Shown: positions 1 to 7,786 of the stretch, in pieces
How the letters are laid out: each line of letters opens with the position of its first letter
Numbering within the stretch: position 1 is the first letter of the stretch
Assembly: GCF_024449025.1 (NCBI RefSeq)
Contig: NZ_JAHLKM010000009.1
Span: forward strand, 1-64,000
Origin: Natronomonas aquatica
GTDB taxonomy: Archaea > Halobacteriota > Halobacteria > Halobacteriales > Haloarculaceae
Direction of reading: 5' to 3'
DNA: 64,000 nucleotides
Position numbers and translations under genes: made by a program
The notes under the pieces: generated by a model
Told to the model about the DNA's origin: nothing
What the model saw: the letters and a program-made list of their open reading frames with translations, nothing else
Databases searched by the model: none

Positions 1-76
1 TTTCCACCGTTGCTGAACCGAATATCTGGAACTATCTCTGCCCGTAATTCCCGGTAAAAACTAACGCACGACCGTA

Positions 77-1414
77 TCACTCGATCGCTTCGACGTCTCT
101 CAGGGCACCCTCTGCCGCCCGAACGAACGAATCGATCTCCTCGTCGGTCATCGGCGTCGAGATGTTCCCCATCCCACGGGGGGCCATGAAGATACCGCGG
201 TCGCGCATCCCCAAATAAAATGCGAGCGAGTGATTCGGGCCGCTGTCGTCGGTAGCTTCCAGCCCGGAGCCGGCGGACTCGAAGTCGGTTACCGGTCCCT
301 CGGCGAAGTGGATATGGAACACGGATCCCTCTCCGGTAACGGTTACCGGGAGATCGGTATCGTCGGCGATACCCTGTACCTCCTCACGGATTCGATCTCC
401 ATGCTGGTTGATCTCGCGGATCGCGTCCTCGTCCAACAGATCCAGCATTACGACGCCACCGGCCATGGTAGCAGGGTTTCCGTTGAACGTACCCGAGTGA
501 CCCACGTTGCCCTCTTCGGGGTGGTACACGTTCATTACGTCCTCGCGACCACCGAACGCACCGACCGGGAGCCCACCGCCGATGATTTTTCCGAACGTGG
601 TAAGATCGGGGATTACACCCCGTTTTTCCTGTGCTCCCCCCACCGAAACACGGGCGGACATGACTTCGTCGAATACGAGGAGACTGTCGTGCTCCTCGGT
701 AAGATCCCGGGCCGTTTGGAGATACTCGGTCGTCGCGGGGATCATTCCGGCCGCACCGAGGAACGGTTCGACGATGAAACAGGCAAACTCCGAGCCGTGT
801 GCTTCGAAGACCTCCTTGAGAGCGTCCGGGTCGTTGTATCGGACGGTCGTCACGCGTTCTTCGACGGAGGACGGGATTCCGGGGTGTTCCCGTCCGTCGC
901 CAGTAATACCGACTTCGACGGCGTCGTGTGTTCCGTGGTATCCGCCCTTCACTTTCAATATGTGATCCCGCTCGGTGTATGCGATAGCCGCTCGGGTCGC
1001 GTTCATCGTCGCTTCTGTACCGGAATTGGCGAACCGAACGGAGTCTACCGAAGGGAAACGATCGACGAGTCGCGTGGCGAGTTCCGTTATATCTCGGGTC
1101 GGTGATCCGAGCCCGTTTCCTTTCTTGAATCGTTCGACGACGGCGTCGACGACAGGCTCCGGACTGTGTCCATGGACCGCCTGCGTGTAGTTGTTCAGAA
1201 AGTCGATTACCTCGTCTCCGTCCTCCGTCGTCATCCGACAGCCGGATGCACTCTCGATGAACGTCGGGAACGGTTGGGTGTACGTAACCGACCGCGTATC
1301 CCCTCCGGGGAGCACGGAGATAGCTTCTTCAAAGAGGGAATACGATTCCGCGTTCGTTTCCCGATACCGTTTCTCGAGATCTGAGAGAGTTACGTTCGTC
1401 TTTTGTGAACTCAT
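77..1414 (-). CDS. Class III aminotransferase, glutamate-1-semialdehyde aminomutase-like
   Basis: 445-aa PLP enzyme of the class III aminotransferase fold, closest in style to glutamate-1-semialdehyde 2,1-aminomutase. Visible signatures are the glycine/threonine phosphate site (RFANSGTEATMNATRAA), the cofactor aspartate in VFDEVMSARV and the Schiff-base lysine in TTFGKIIGGGLPVGAFGG. Length is normal for the family. It lies in an accessory stretch with two other class III aminotransferases, so it is more likely an amino-acid or omega-amino transaminase than the housekeeping HemL; the substrate cannot be read from the sequence. A TATA-like stretch (CTATAAAA on the minus strand, about 1438-1447) precedes the ATG at a distance fitting a short or absent leader. 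Confidence 0.85.
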   Translation of the reverse strand: MSSQKTNVTLSDLEKRYRETNAESYSLFEEAISVLPGGDTRSVTYTQPFPTFIESASGCRMTTEDGDEVIDFLNNYTQAVHGHSPEPVVDAVVERFKKGNGLGSPTRDITELATRLVDRFPSVDSVRFANSGTEATMNATRAAIAYTERDHILKVKGGYHGTHDAVEVGITGDGREHPGIPSSVEERVTTVRYNDPDALKEVFEAHGSEFACFIVEPFLGAAGMIPATTEYLQTARDLTEEHDSLLVFDEVMSARVSVGGAQEKRGVIPDLTTFGKIIGGGLPVGAFGGREDVMNVYHPEEGNVGHSGTFNGNPATMAGGVVMLDLLDEDAIREINQHGDRIREEVQGIADDTDLPVTVTGEGSVFHIHFAEGPVTDFESAGSGLEATDDSGPNHSLAFYLGMRDRGIFMAPRGMGNISTPMTDEEIDSFVRAAEGALRDVEAIE

Positions 1415-1552
1415 AACATGGGTGTTTATACGAAGTGTTTTATAGCCTTTGGGGCGAACCCGTCGGTCGTGTCACGGTAGGGATGCGGAGTGGTGGGAAG
1501 CAGTGCTCGATACCGCCCGGGTCGCCGATTCTACAGATTAACAGGCAGAGTG

Positions 1553-1573
1553 CCTCGGGGCTTGACCCCGAGG
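1553..1573. repeat. Perfect hairpin, IS605-type end motif
   Basis: CCTCGGGG-CTTGA-CCCCGAGG has an 8-bp perfect stem and 5-nt loop. Such subterminal hairpins are the recognition structures of IS200/IS605 transposases. A related, slightly degenerate hairpin lies at 1890-1910. Confidence 0.5.
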
Positions 1574-1657
1574 GTGAATGCCGTCACTATATGCCACAAA
1601 TTTAAGTATTTCTAGCGTTAACACGCCGACAACGACCAGAAACAAACCTCTCAAAGT

Positions 1658-1849
1658 ATGGAAATGAAGACCTCATTTCCTTCGCTGGTCGTTCGACAGT
1701 TTGGAAATGTGGCCCCTCTCAAAACCCGCTACGGCGGTGCGACGGGGGTTTCAACGGGCGGCGTGAAGCCACCGACTCCCACGGACACTTCGGCGTGTTC
1801 GGGTGTGAATTCCAGCCGACTCCTCACGGAGAAGGTCGGGAGGAATTAA
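1658..1849 (+). pseudogene. Probable C-terminal fragment of a TnpB (IS1341-type) gene
   Basis: A 63-codon frame, with VVRQFGNVAPLKT and GGVKPPTPTDTSAC segments, resembles in composition the variable C-terminal tails of haloarchaeal TnpB proteins. It ends shortly before the second end-hairpin, where a TnpB gene normally ends. None of the RuvC-like catalytic motifs or the zinc finger is present, so it would be a relic only. Recognition is by style and position, not by a strong motif. Confidence 0.35.
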
Positions 1850-1883
1850 ATTTCGCCTGCGGGTGCGGTGCGGCCCCAAGACG

Positions 1884-1918
1884 GTGAAGCCTCGGGGCTT
1901 GCCCCAGAGGTACTTCAC
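1884..1918. repeat. Imperfect hairpin, second IS-type end
   Basis: GTGAAG and CTTCAC arms enclose a CCTCGGGGC/GCCCCAGAGG stem, giving a two-tier hairpin of about 35 nt immediately after the TnpB-like tail. Together with 1553-1573 it delimits a relic of about 360 bp. Confidence 0.45.
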
Positions 1919-2030
1919 GTACGGTGCTCGTAGTTTGTGGAACGAGATCGGACGCAGTTTCGGAGCATGCGTCCGCTGGTCCCGGTAGTGTTAAAGCGAA
2001 TATACACGATATACGTAATATCGTCAAATT

Positions 2031-2801
2031 ATGACAGAATACAATCATAATCCCGTTACAGTCGAGGACAAGACCGCCGTTGTAATCGGCGGAACCAGCG
2101 GGATCGGGGAGGCGATCGCCCTCAGTTTCGCCGAGAGCGGCGCGGATGTCGTGGCATCGAGTCGTGATCAGAAACGGGTCCGCGATACGGCCGACTCGAT
2201 TCGAGAGCGCGGGGCCGAAACGGTCGAGATCACGAGCGATATCACCGACAGAGACTCGCTTCGATCCCTTCGTGACGAAACGCTCTCGACTTTCGGTAGC
2301 GTCGATATCTTGGTCACGTCTGCCAGTGCCGTATCCCGCTCGTCCTTGGAGACGATAACGGAGTCGGAATGGGCCGACGTCTTCGACGTTCAACTAGACG
2401 GCGTATATCGTGCCGTACAGGAGTTCACAAGGGAGATGAATTCGGGGAGTATCATCAATATTTCGTCGATCTCGGCCCGATTGGCAGCAGCGAACCTGTT
2501 AGCGTACTCGGCAGCAAAGGGGGGGACCAATTCGTTCGTGAGGGCCGCTGCGAAGGAACTGGCACCGGATATCCGAATTAACGCCATCGCGCCGGGGTTT
2601 GTCATAACGAATCAGAACAGGGATCAATACGCGGAGGGAACGGAAAAACGAGCGCGTATCGAAGAGCGGACGCTACTGGGTCGGGTTGCGGATCGGGAGG
2701 AAATCGCCGGGGCGGCTCTATATCTGGCCAGTGACGCCGCATCCTACACGACCGGTGAGATAATCACCGTTGATGGTGGATTCTCGGACAACGTCTTTTG
2801 A
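2031..2801 (+). CDS. Short-chain dehydrogenase/reductase (SDR)
   Basis: 256-aa classical SDR. The N-terminal Rossmann motif GGTSGIGEAIA binds NAD(P)H. The catalytic residues are the Ser in NISSISARL and the YSAAKGG Tyr/Lys pair, and the C-terminus has the usual SDAASYTTGEIITVDGG. The fold is that of 3-oxoacyl-ACP reductase/glucose dehydrogenase-like enzymes; the substrate is unknown. It stands alone between two minus-strand aminotransferases. Codon use is a little less GC-biased than the core genes further right, in keeping with an accessory region. Confidence 0.85.
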   Translation: MTEYNHNPVTVEDKTAVVIGGTSGIGEAIALSFAESGADVVASSRDQKRVRDTADSIRERGAETVEITSDITDRDSLRSLRDETLSTFGSVDILVTSASAVSRSSLETITESEWADVFDVQLDGVYRAVQEFTREMNSGSIINISSISARLAAANLLAYSAAKGGTNSFVRAAAKELAPDIRINAIAPGFVITNQNRDQYAEGTEKRARIEERTLLGRVADREEIAGAALYLASDAASYTTGEIITVDGGFSDNVF

Positions 2802-2860
2802 TCCGCGATCGGGTTCGCGGCAGCTTCGGCCGGATCACTCGAGATCCCACCACCGTTCGT

Positions 2861-3050
2861 AGTGCCCTCGATACCCAGAATCCCTTCGATCGTTCCCAAC
2901 GTTGCGTGCGTGCGATGTCTGATCCGGTATCCCCCCTGGAGTAACATCCGGTATCCCCCCTGGAGTAACACGAGTCGACCGTCGACGTGATTCTCGCCGA
3001 GCCGCCCCATCCGTTCGGCGGCTTCGCGGGACCGACCCGGATTCCCGTCG
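2861..3050 (-). pseudogene. C-terminal relic of a histone-deacetylase-like amidohydrolase
   Basis: On the minus strand a frame reads SREAAERMGRLGENHVDGR, then LVLLQGGYR and ATLGTIEGILG. This matches the C-terminal part of class II HDAC/acetylpolyamine amidohydrolase proteins (region of the EGGY loop followed by the last helix). The N-terminal catalytic His/Asp part is absent, because the fragment begins just after the stop of the aminotransferase. It contains a perfect 24-bp tandem duplication that repeats eight residues (LLQGGYRM / LLQGGYRI). It is interpreted as a dead fragment. Confidence 0.45.
2922..2969. repeat. 24-bp perfect tandem duplication
   Basis: Two exact head-to-tail copies (2922-2945 and 2946-2969) of a unit starting ATCCGGTATCCCCCC. 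It lies in the HDAC-like relic and keeps its frame (+8 residues), as produced by replication slippage. Confidence 0.9.
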
Positions 3051-3068
3051 GGGAAACCGGGCGATGGA

Positions 3069-4481
3069 TCAGCCGGCGTTTTCTGTGACCGTCCGGATCG
3101 CGTCACAGATGATGTCCATCCCGGTCTCGGCTTGCTCTTTCGTCGTGACGAGCGGCGGAAGCAACCGGAGGACGTTCCCGTCCCGGCCGGCCTTCCAGAC
3201 GAGAACGCCGTTCTCGTAACACCGCTTTCGGATCGCCTTGACCAGTTCCTTGTCCGGGTTGCCGTCGTCGTCGATGAACTCCGCGCCGATGAACAGCCCC
3301 TTGCCGCGCACCACACCGATGTGCGGGCTATCGACATCACGGAGCCGGGATCGCATGTACTCGCCGAGTTCCGTCGCGTGATCCAGCAGACCGTGTGCCT
3401 GGATATACTCGATCGCGGCCGTGCCGCCCCGCATCGCAGGGATGTTTCCCCGGAACGTCCCGATGTGGCCGCCGGCGTCCCACGTGTCGTATTTCTCGTG
3501 GTACATCATCCCACCGAGCGGAAGTCCGGCACCGCCGATCCCCTTGGCCATCGTCATCGCGTCGGGCGTCACGCCGTAATCTTCACATGCCCACCACTCG
3601 CCGGTCCGCCCGAAGCCGGACTGAATCTCGTCGAAGATGAGCATCGCGTCGTTGTCGTCGGCGATGTCACGCAGCCCCTTGAGGAAGCCTTCGGGGGGAA
3701 CGACGACGCCGCCCTCGCCCTGGATCGGCTCGACCCAGATCGCGCCGGGGGTCTCGTGGCCGCCGTAGGGGTCCTCGAACTTCGCTTTGACCGCCTCGAG
3801 CGAGCGGGCACAGGACATCCGCCCACAGCAGTCCTCGCGCGGACAGACCGCCGCCGCGCCGTCGTCCTCGAGCGCCTCGCGGAACGGATAGGGGTACGGG
3901 GCGTGGACGACGTCACCCAACAGCGGCTCGTATCCCTCCTTGTACGCCTTGCCCGCGGTGAGACTCAAAGCGCCGGCCGTGCCGCCGTGATACGAGCCCT
4001 CGAAAGCCAACATTCCGTGGCGGCCGGTGTTGTGTCTCGCGAGCTTTATCGAGCCCTCGATCGCATCACTGCCTGACGGGCCGCCGAACACCATCCGGTT
4101 TTGCCCCTGAAGGCCGGAAGGGGCGATTTCGTCGAGTGCCTCGATGAAATCGAGGCGTGCCTCGGTCGGAAAATCGATAGTGTGAACGAGTTCGTTCGTC
4201 TGTTCGTTTACCGCCTCGAGGACGTGGGGATTCGAGTGACCGACGTTCAGGACGCCGATCCCGGCGAAGAAATCGAGAAATACGTTTCCGTCGGCGTCTT
4301 TCAGCGTCGAACCGCGGCCCGTTTCGGGCGCGATCGGGAGGTCTTTCGGGTACGCGACTGCGCCGCTGTCGATTCGTTCCTGTCGTTCGAGCAGTTGCTT
4401 CGATTTCGGGCCGGGGATCGACGTCTCGACGTGCGGCGCCTCTTCGAAATGGAGCTCGTGGATCGGCGGACCGACGGGCAT
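3069..4481 (-). CDS. Class III aminotransferase (4-aminobutyrate/diamine type) with a cysteine cluster
   Basis: 470-aa PLP enzyme. It shows the phosphate site [19 protein letters not shown], the cofactor Asp in [17 protein letters not shown] and the PLP lysine in [15 protein letters not shown]. The family includes GABA, ornithine and diaminobutyrate transaminases. An unusual feature is an insertion in the first half with [12 protein letters not shown] (four close cysteines), which could bind metal or form disulfides and is not part of the standard fold. A downstream relic of an HDAC/acetylpolyamine amidohydrolase-like gene on the same strand would fit a polyamine or diamine theme, but that is inference. 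Confidence 0.85.
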   Translation of the reverse strand: MPVGPPIHELHFEEAPHVETSIPGPKSKQLLERQERIDSGAVAYPKDLPIAPETGRGSTLKDADGNVFLDFFAGIGVLNVGHSNPHVLEAVNEQTNELVHTIDFPTEARLDFIEALDEIAPSGLQGQNRMVFGGPSGSDAIEGSIKLARHNTGRHGMLAFEGSYHGGTAGALSLTAGKAYKEGYEPLLGDVVHAPYPYPFREALEDDGAAAVCPREDCCGRMSCARSLEAVKAKFEDPYGGHETPGAIWVEPIQGEGGVVVPPEGFLKGLRDIADDNDAMLIFDEIQSGFGRTGEWWACEDYGVTPDAMTMAKGIGGAGLPLGGMMYHEKYDTWDAGGHIGTFRGNIPAMRGGTAAIEYIQAHGLLDHATELGEYMRSRLRDVDSPHIGVVRGKGLFIGAEFIDDDGNPDKELVKAIRKRCYENGVLVWKAGRDGNVLRLLPPLVTTKEQAETGMDIICDAIRTVTENAG

Positions 4482-4870
4482 ACTGGCTGAATCTTGCGAC
4501 CAACCGATAAATAAGTTTGGACGCTGATCGGAAAGTCGGGCCTACTGAATCGCCACATGGCGTCGGAATCAGAAGGATACGTACTCCCCGATGTTGTAGA
4601 CGATACCCCTCAAGAACACCCATGGTGTTCGTAGGGAACTCGGCGAGTATATCGGTTGAGAGACTTCACCGACAACGTCCTGTGTCGGCCAGGAGATGTA
4701 TTGTGGCATGAAAGGTATTCGGTACGATTCCGGTGAAAATACGGTGACTTCTGGACGGTTGTGCCGTCGATATATCCGAATCGTCTCCGATCTATGTCGT
4801 ATAGTATCGGTTTTGGTTCGAATATATTAGCAAAAGGTTAATTTTTGAACAACCGAATAGTGAGAATAAC
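4482..4870. other. Divergent promoter region between two aminotransferases
   Basis: About 390 bp with no convincing gene. It contains a perfect 7-bp-arm palindrome GAACACC-CAT-GGTGTTC (4614-4630), possibly an operator, and an AT-rich TATA-like box AATATATTAG (4821-4830), which suits a start near 4850 for the gene at 4871. Confidence 0.5.
4614..4630. promoter_or_regulatory. Palindrome, possible operator
   Basis: Perfect inverted repeat GAACACC/GGTGTTC with a 3-nt centre between two divergently transcribed aminotransferase genes. No T-tract follows, so an operator is more likely than a terminator. Its role is unproven. Confidence 0.35.
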
Positions 4871-6211
4871 ATGGAAAAGCAACGACCCGAACGAAACGAA
4901 ACCGAGCGACTCGACCGGGAGTACACGCTGGGGACCTGGACGCGCCAGCGGGACTTCGATCCCACCCAGATCGTCGACACCGAGGGGCCGCGGATCGTAA
5001 CCGCCGACGGCGACTCGATCCTGGACTTCAGTAGCCAGTACGTCTGTACCAGCCTCGGCTACGACGCCGAACGCATCGCCGACGCCGTCTCCGAACAGAT
5101 CCGCGAGGTACCCTACGTCAGTCCCGGCTGGTCGACGGAGCCGCGTGCCAAACTCTCGGAGAAACTCGCCGATATCACGCCCGGATCGCTCAAGAAGACG
5201 TTCTACTCGACGAGCGGGACGGAAGCCAACGAGGTTGCCTTCAAGATCGCCCGGGCGTACACGGGGAAACACAAGATCCTCTCGCGGTACCGATCCTACC
5301 ACGGCGCGACCGCCGCCTCGCTGTCCGCTTCGGGCGACCCCCGCCGCGTCGCACAGGGCCCCGAGATCCAACCGGAAGTCCCCGGCATGATCAAAGGGCC
5401 CGATCCGTACGCTTACGGCTCGAGTCTCGATCCCGACGAGAGCCTCGAGTACATCGACGAGATGCTGGAGCTGGAAGGCGGCACTGTCGCGGGTGTACTG
5501 GTCGAACCGCTCGTCGGCTCCAACGGCGTGTTGACCCCACCGGACGATTATCTCCCCCGGCTCCAGGAGATCGCCCGCGACCACGGCGCGTTGTTGATCT
5601 GTGACGAGGTCATGACCGGGTTCGGCCGCACCGGCGAGTGGTTCGCCTCGACGCTGTACGACGCCGAACCCGACATCATCACGATGGCGAAGGGACTGAC
5701 CGGATCGTACCAGCCGCTGGCCGCGACGACCGTCACCGAAGAGATCGGGGAGTACTTCGAGGACAACCTCCTCAATCAGGGTCATACCTTCTCGGGGCAT
5801 CCGGTCGCCTGCGCGGCCGGGATCGCGGCCATCGACACCTACGAGGAGGAAGAACTCGTCGAGAACGCCAGCGAGATGGGCTCGTATCTGAAATCCGAAC
5901 TCGAAGCGCTGGCCGACCGGCACCCGAGCGTCGGCGAACGCCGCGGCGTCGGCCTCCATCAGGGGATCGAACTCACGAAAAGCGAACGAGAGCGGGTCCC
6001 CTTCGAGGAACGGAGCGACAAGGTATCGAGCAAGCAGACCGTCCTCGACGAGGTTGGTGCCCGGGCGCTCGAAAACGACGTGTATTTTTACACGTCAGTG
6101 AACACGATCGTGGTCACACCGCCGCTGACGATCACCGAAGCCCACGTCGACGAGGCGATCGCCGCGCTCGACGACGCTCTGGAGATCTCCGACAGCGCGA
6201 TGGACGAGTAA
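4871..6211 (+). CDS. Class III aminotransferase (omega-amino acid type)
   Basis: 446-aa PLP enzyme. It shows the phosphate-binding STSGTEANEVAFKIAR, the [17 protein letters not shown] cofactor aspartate and the Schiff-base lysine in ITMAKGLTGSYQPLAA. The latter pattern is seen in omega-amino acid:pyruvate and taurine:pyruvate transaminases. Length is normal. It is transcribed divergently from the preceding aminotransferase. GC content is higher than in the SDR and first aminotransferase. The exact amino donor is unknown. Confidence 0.87.
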   Translation: MEKQRPERNETERLDREYTLGTWTRQRDFDPTQIVDTEGPRIVTADGDSILDFSSQYVCTSLGYDAERIADAVSEQIREVPYVSPGWSTEPRAKLSEKLADITPGSLKKTFYSTSGTEANEVAFKIARAYTGKHKILSRYRSYHGATAASLSASGDPRRVAQGPEIQPEVPGMIKGPDPYAYGSSLDPDESLEYIDEMLELEGGTVAGVLVEPLVGSNGVLTPPDDYLPRLQEIARDHGALLICDEVMTGFGRTGEWFASTLYDAEPDIITMAKGLTGSYQPLAATTVTEEIGEYFEDNLLNQGHTFSGHPVACAAGIAAIDTYEEEELVENASEMGSYLKSELEALADRHPSVGERRGVGLHQGIELTKSERERVPFEERSDKVSSKQTVLDEVGARALENDVYFYTSVNTIVVTPPLTITEAHVDEAIAALDDALEISDSAMDE

Positions 6212-6314
6212 CCGGACGCCGAACGGCTCGTTTTATCCGGCGTTACGCCCCTTGCCCCGCACCGGGCTGAATGCGAGTTCCGATCCCCTCGCCGGTCGGC
6301 ATGTACGAAGCGGC

Positions 6315-6403
6315 TCAGTTCGTCAATCCGCCGTCGATGACGAGATTGTGACCGTTGACGTACGAGGCGGCATCGACCACTGAAAACAGCGCCGGGCGGG
6401 CGA
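6315..6403 (-). pseudogene. C-terminal fragment of an SDR dehydrogenase
   Basis: The minus strand reads VVDAASYVNGHNLVIDGGLTN and a stop, the diagnostic C-terminal end of classical SDR enzymes (compare SDAASYTTGEIITVDGG in the intact gene at 2031-2801). Nothing of the Rossmann fold or catalytic tetrad lies upstream. It is a leftover of a second SDR gene, not a copy of the nearby one, since the wording differs. Confidence 0.7.
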
Positions 6404-6443
6404 AAAGTTGCCGACGAGGACGTGGACCGGCCCGCGGTCCTAC

Positions 6444-6484
6444 GTTAGAATGCCTCGCCCTTCAGGACGGAGAGAGTATCAACA
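6444..6484 (-). mobile_element. IS200/IS605-type end relic
   Basis: GAATGCCTCGCCC-TTCAGGACGG followed by AGAGTATCAAC reads, on the minus strand, as the GTTGAT...CCGTCCTGAAGGGCGAGGCATTC motif typical of haloarchaeal IS1341-type termini. A related motif is at 11732-11775. No transposase gene is nearby. Confidence 0.4.
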
Positions 6485-6576
6485 ACCCGCCATACGATCC
6501 GGGTGACCACACTAGTTAGGCTGATTTTTTATAATAGATCCGTTCCGAGACGTGGGCGCATCCATGGCGCAACCAG

Positions 6577-7101
6577 GGAGCGAACAAAAACCGGCTGGCC
6601 TCGCTCGTCGGCCTCGACGTGCTGATGATATGTACCGGTGCCGTGGCGACGCTGTCGGCGACCGGCGTGTTTCTCGGTTCCGTCGGGAGCCGAACCGTCC
6701 GGTGGGACGTCTCGACGGCCTTTTTCATCGCGTTGCTGTATTTCCCCTTCGGAACGCTGACCGAGGGGGCAAAGCGGCTTTCCGACGACGCCCGATCGAC
6801 GTTTGATGCCCTCGGGAATCCCGTTATCGCCGTCCGGCTGGTCTACCCGGTGTGGTTGATCGTCGGCACGGAGAGAGTCGGCGTCATCGGCCTTTGCCCC
6901 GAAACGGCCGGGGTCACGCTGCTCGATTTCGTGGCGAAGGTCGGCCTCGGTATCGTCCTGCTGTCGAGCCGCGACGTGTTCGACGACGCAGGTACGGGCG
7001 CCGGCACGACCGGACAGGCGACCGTGGATTGGACCGGGTGGAACGCCGATCGCGTATCGGTGGACCGGCTTTTCGATCCGACCGAGCAGCCGCGACCGTG
7101 A
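6577..7101 (+). pseudogene. 5'-truncated microbial rhodopsin (helices D-G only)
   Basis: From GANKNRLASLVGLDVLM onward the frame aligns with helices D to G of bacteriorhodopsin-type proteins and keeps the helix-G aspartate and retinal lysine (LLDFVAKVGLGIVLLSSR). Helices A-C, with the proton-acceptor and donor aspartates, are missing. Upstream in the same frame there are stops (6517-6537) and no start before the homologous part except an internal ATG at 6619. The helix-F tryptophan region is altered (AVRLVYPVWL where intact pumps have a VLW/AYPVVW pattern). Hence a relic of a second rhodopsin gene next to the intact bop. Confidence 0.75.
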
Positions 7102-7343
7102 CGGTCGAATGGAACGCGGAGAAGTGGACGAATGCTAAAGATATTTACTGAGTCAAATCGTAATAAGGACTATCCACGGGGTACAGAACCAATCCACGGA
7201 GATACCGGTTGTGGATGCCAAGCAGTATCTCACGTCGGGCGATCCATGCAGACGATTATAAAATATGAATACCTCGATACCTCGTCAGACACGGGAGAGT
7301 GGAAAACGGAGCCGATTCAACTGTGTCATAACATGAGATCAAG

Positions 7344-7520
7344 ATGAACCTTCCAAACATCGTGTTCGGGTTACACGTCTCAGTTGGCGTGCTCGTCTTC
7401 GGCGTCGGTGTTTACGCCGCTATCAACGGCAGCGTGATCCAGTTGTTTATCCTGGGTTCGATCGCTGTAATGATCGGATTACTCGGACGCTCGGTGAGCC
7501 GCCTCCTGGCACGACAATAA
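7344..7520 (+). CDS. Small two-helix membrane protein (58 aa)
   Basis: 58-codon frame MNLPNIVFGLHVSVGVLVFG... with two hydrophobic segments (about residues 5-25 and 29-47) and a basic C-terminus (RSVSRLLARQ). Family not recognised. It is the first gene of a set with the 68-aa membrane protein and the AAA ATPase on the same strand. The spacing, the similar two-helix design and the lack of other candidates support a common operon. An AT-rich stretch (GATTATAAAATATG, about 7253-7266) upstream may hold the promoter. Confidence 0.6.
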   Translation: MNLPNIVFGLHVSVGVLVFGVGVYAAINGSVIQLFILGSIAVMIGLLGRSVSRLLARQ

Positions 7521-7579
7521 TACATCGACGGCGAAAGAATGATACGACACGAGAATACGCTCGGTTCGGGTGTGATCGG

Positions 7580-7786
7580 ATGACCGGACTTAAACCTGAA
7601 GACAGAGTCCCGATGGCCGCGGCGATCGCTGTCTTGGTTTCGAGTAACATTATCGGGTACTCGCTCCGAGTCACGATATACATCAGCATACTGGCGGCAC
7701 CGCTGGCAATTATCGCATTCATGACCGTGCGCTATCTGCTGTACGGGAGCATGGTGCCCGAAGTGCTACGTAACGACGGATCATGA
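7580..7786 (+). CDS. Small two-helix membrane protein (68 aa), coupled to AAA ATPase
   Basis: 68 aa with a charged N-terminus (MTGLKPEDRVP) followed by two hydrophobic helices (about residues 12-30 and 33-52). Family not recognised. Its stop codon overlaps the ATPase start by ATGA (7783-7786), a strong sign of translational coupling and of a joint function. It may anchor the ATPase to the membrane; this is inference. Confidence 0.7.
   Translation: MTGLKPEDRVPMAAAIAVLVSSNIIGYSLRVTIYISILAAPLAIIAFMTVRYLLYGSMVPEVLRNDGS

Larger units (their letters stand above)
1415..2030. other. Intergenic stretch with IS200/IS605-like relic
   Basis: No intact gene. It holds the promoter of the minus-strand aminotransferase, two G/C-rich hairpins of the kind found at ends of haloarchaeal IS200/IS605 (IS1341-type) elements (1553-1573 and 1890-1910), and a short reading frame between them that looks like a TnpB tail. 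A weakly AT-rich segment just before 2031 (ATATACACGATATACG) is the probable promoter of the SDR gene. Confidence 0.5.
6212..6576. other. Intergenic stretch with SDR and IS-end relics
   Basis: No intact gene. It holds the C-terminal relic of an SDR (minus strand, 6315-6403) and a sequence (6444-6484, GCCTCGCCCTTCAGGACGG core) resembling the end of IS1341-type elements in reverse orientation, followed by an AT-rich stretch leading into the truncated rhodopsin. Confidence 0.5.

Noticed and set aside
3132-4076. 314-codon plus-strand frame opposite the aminotransferase
   Set aside because: Antisense shadow of a GC-rich gene with strong codon-position bias; the minus-strand frame has all catalytic motifs.
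7540-7582. 14-codon frame between the two small membrane-protein genes, overlapping the second by ATGA
   Set aside because: Too short to judge. The overlap could be chance, and no membrane segment or motif is present.
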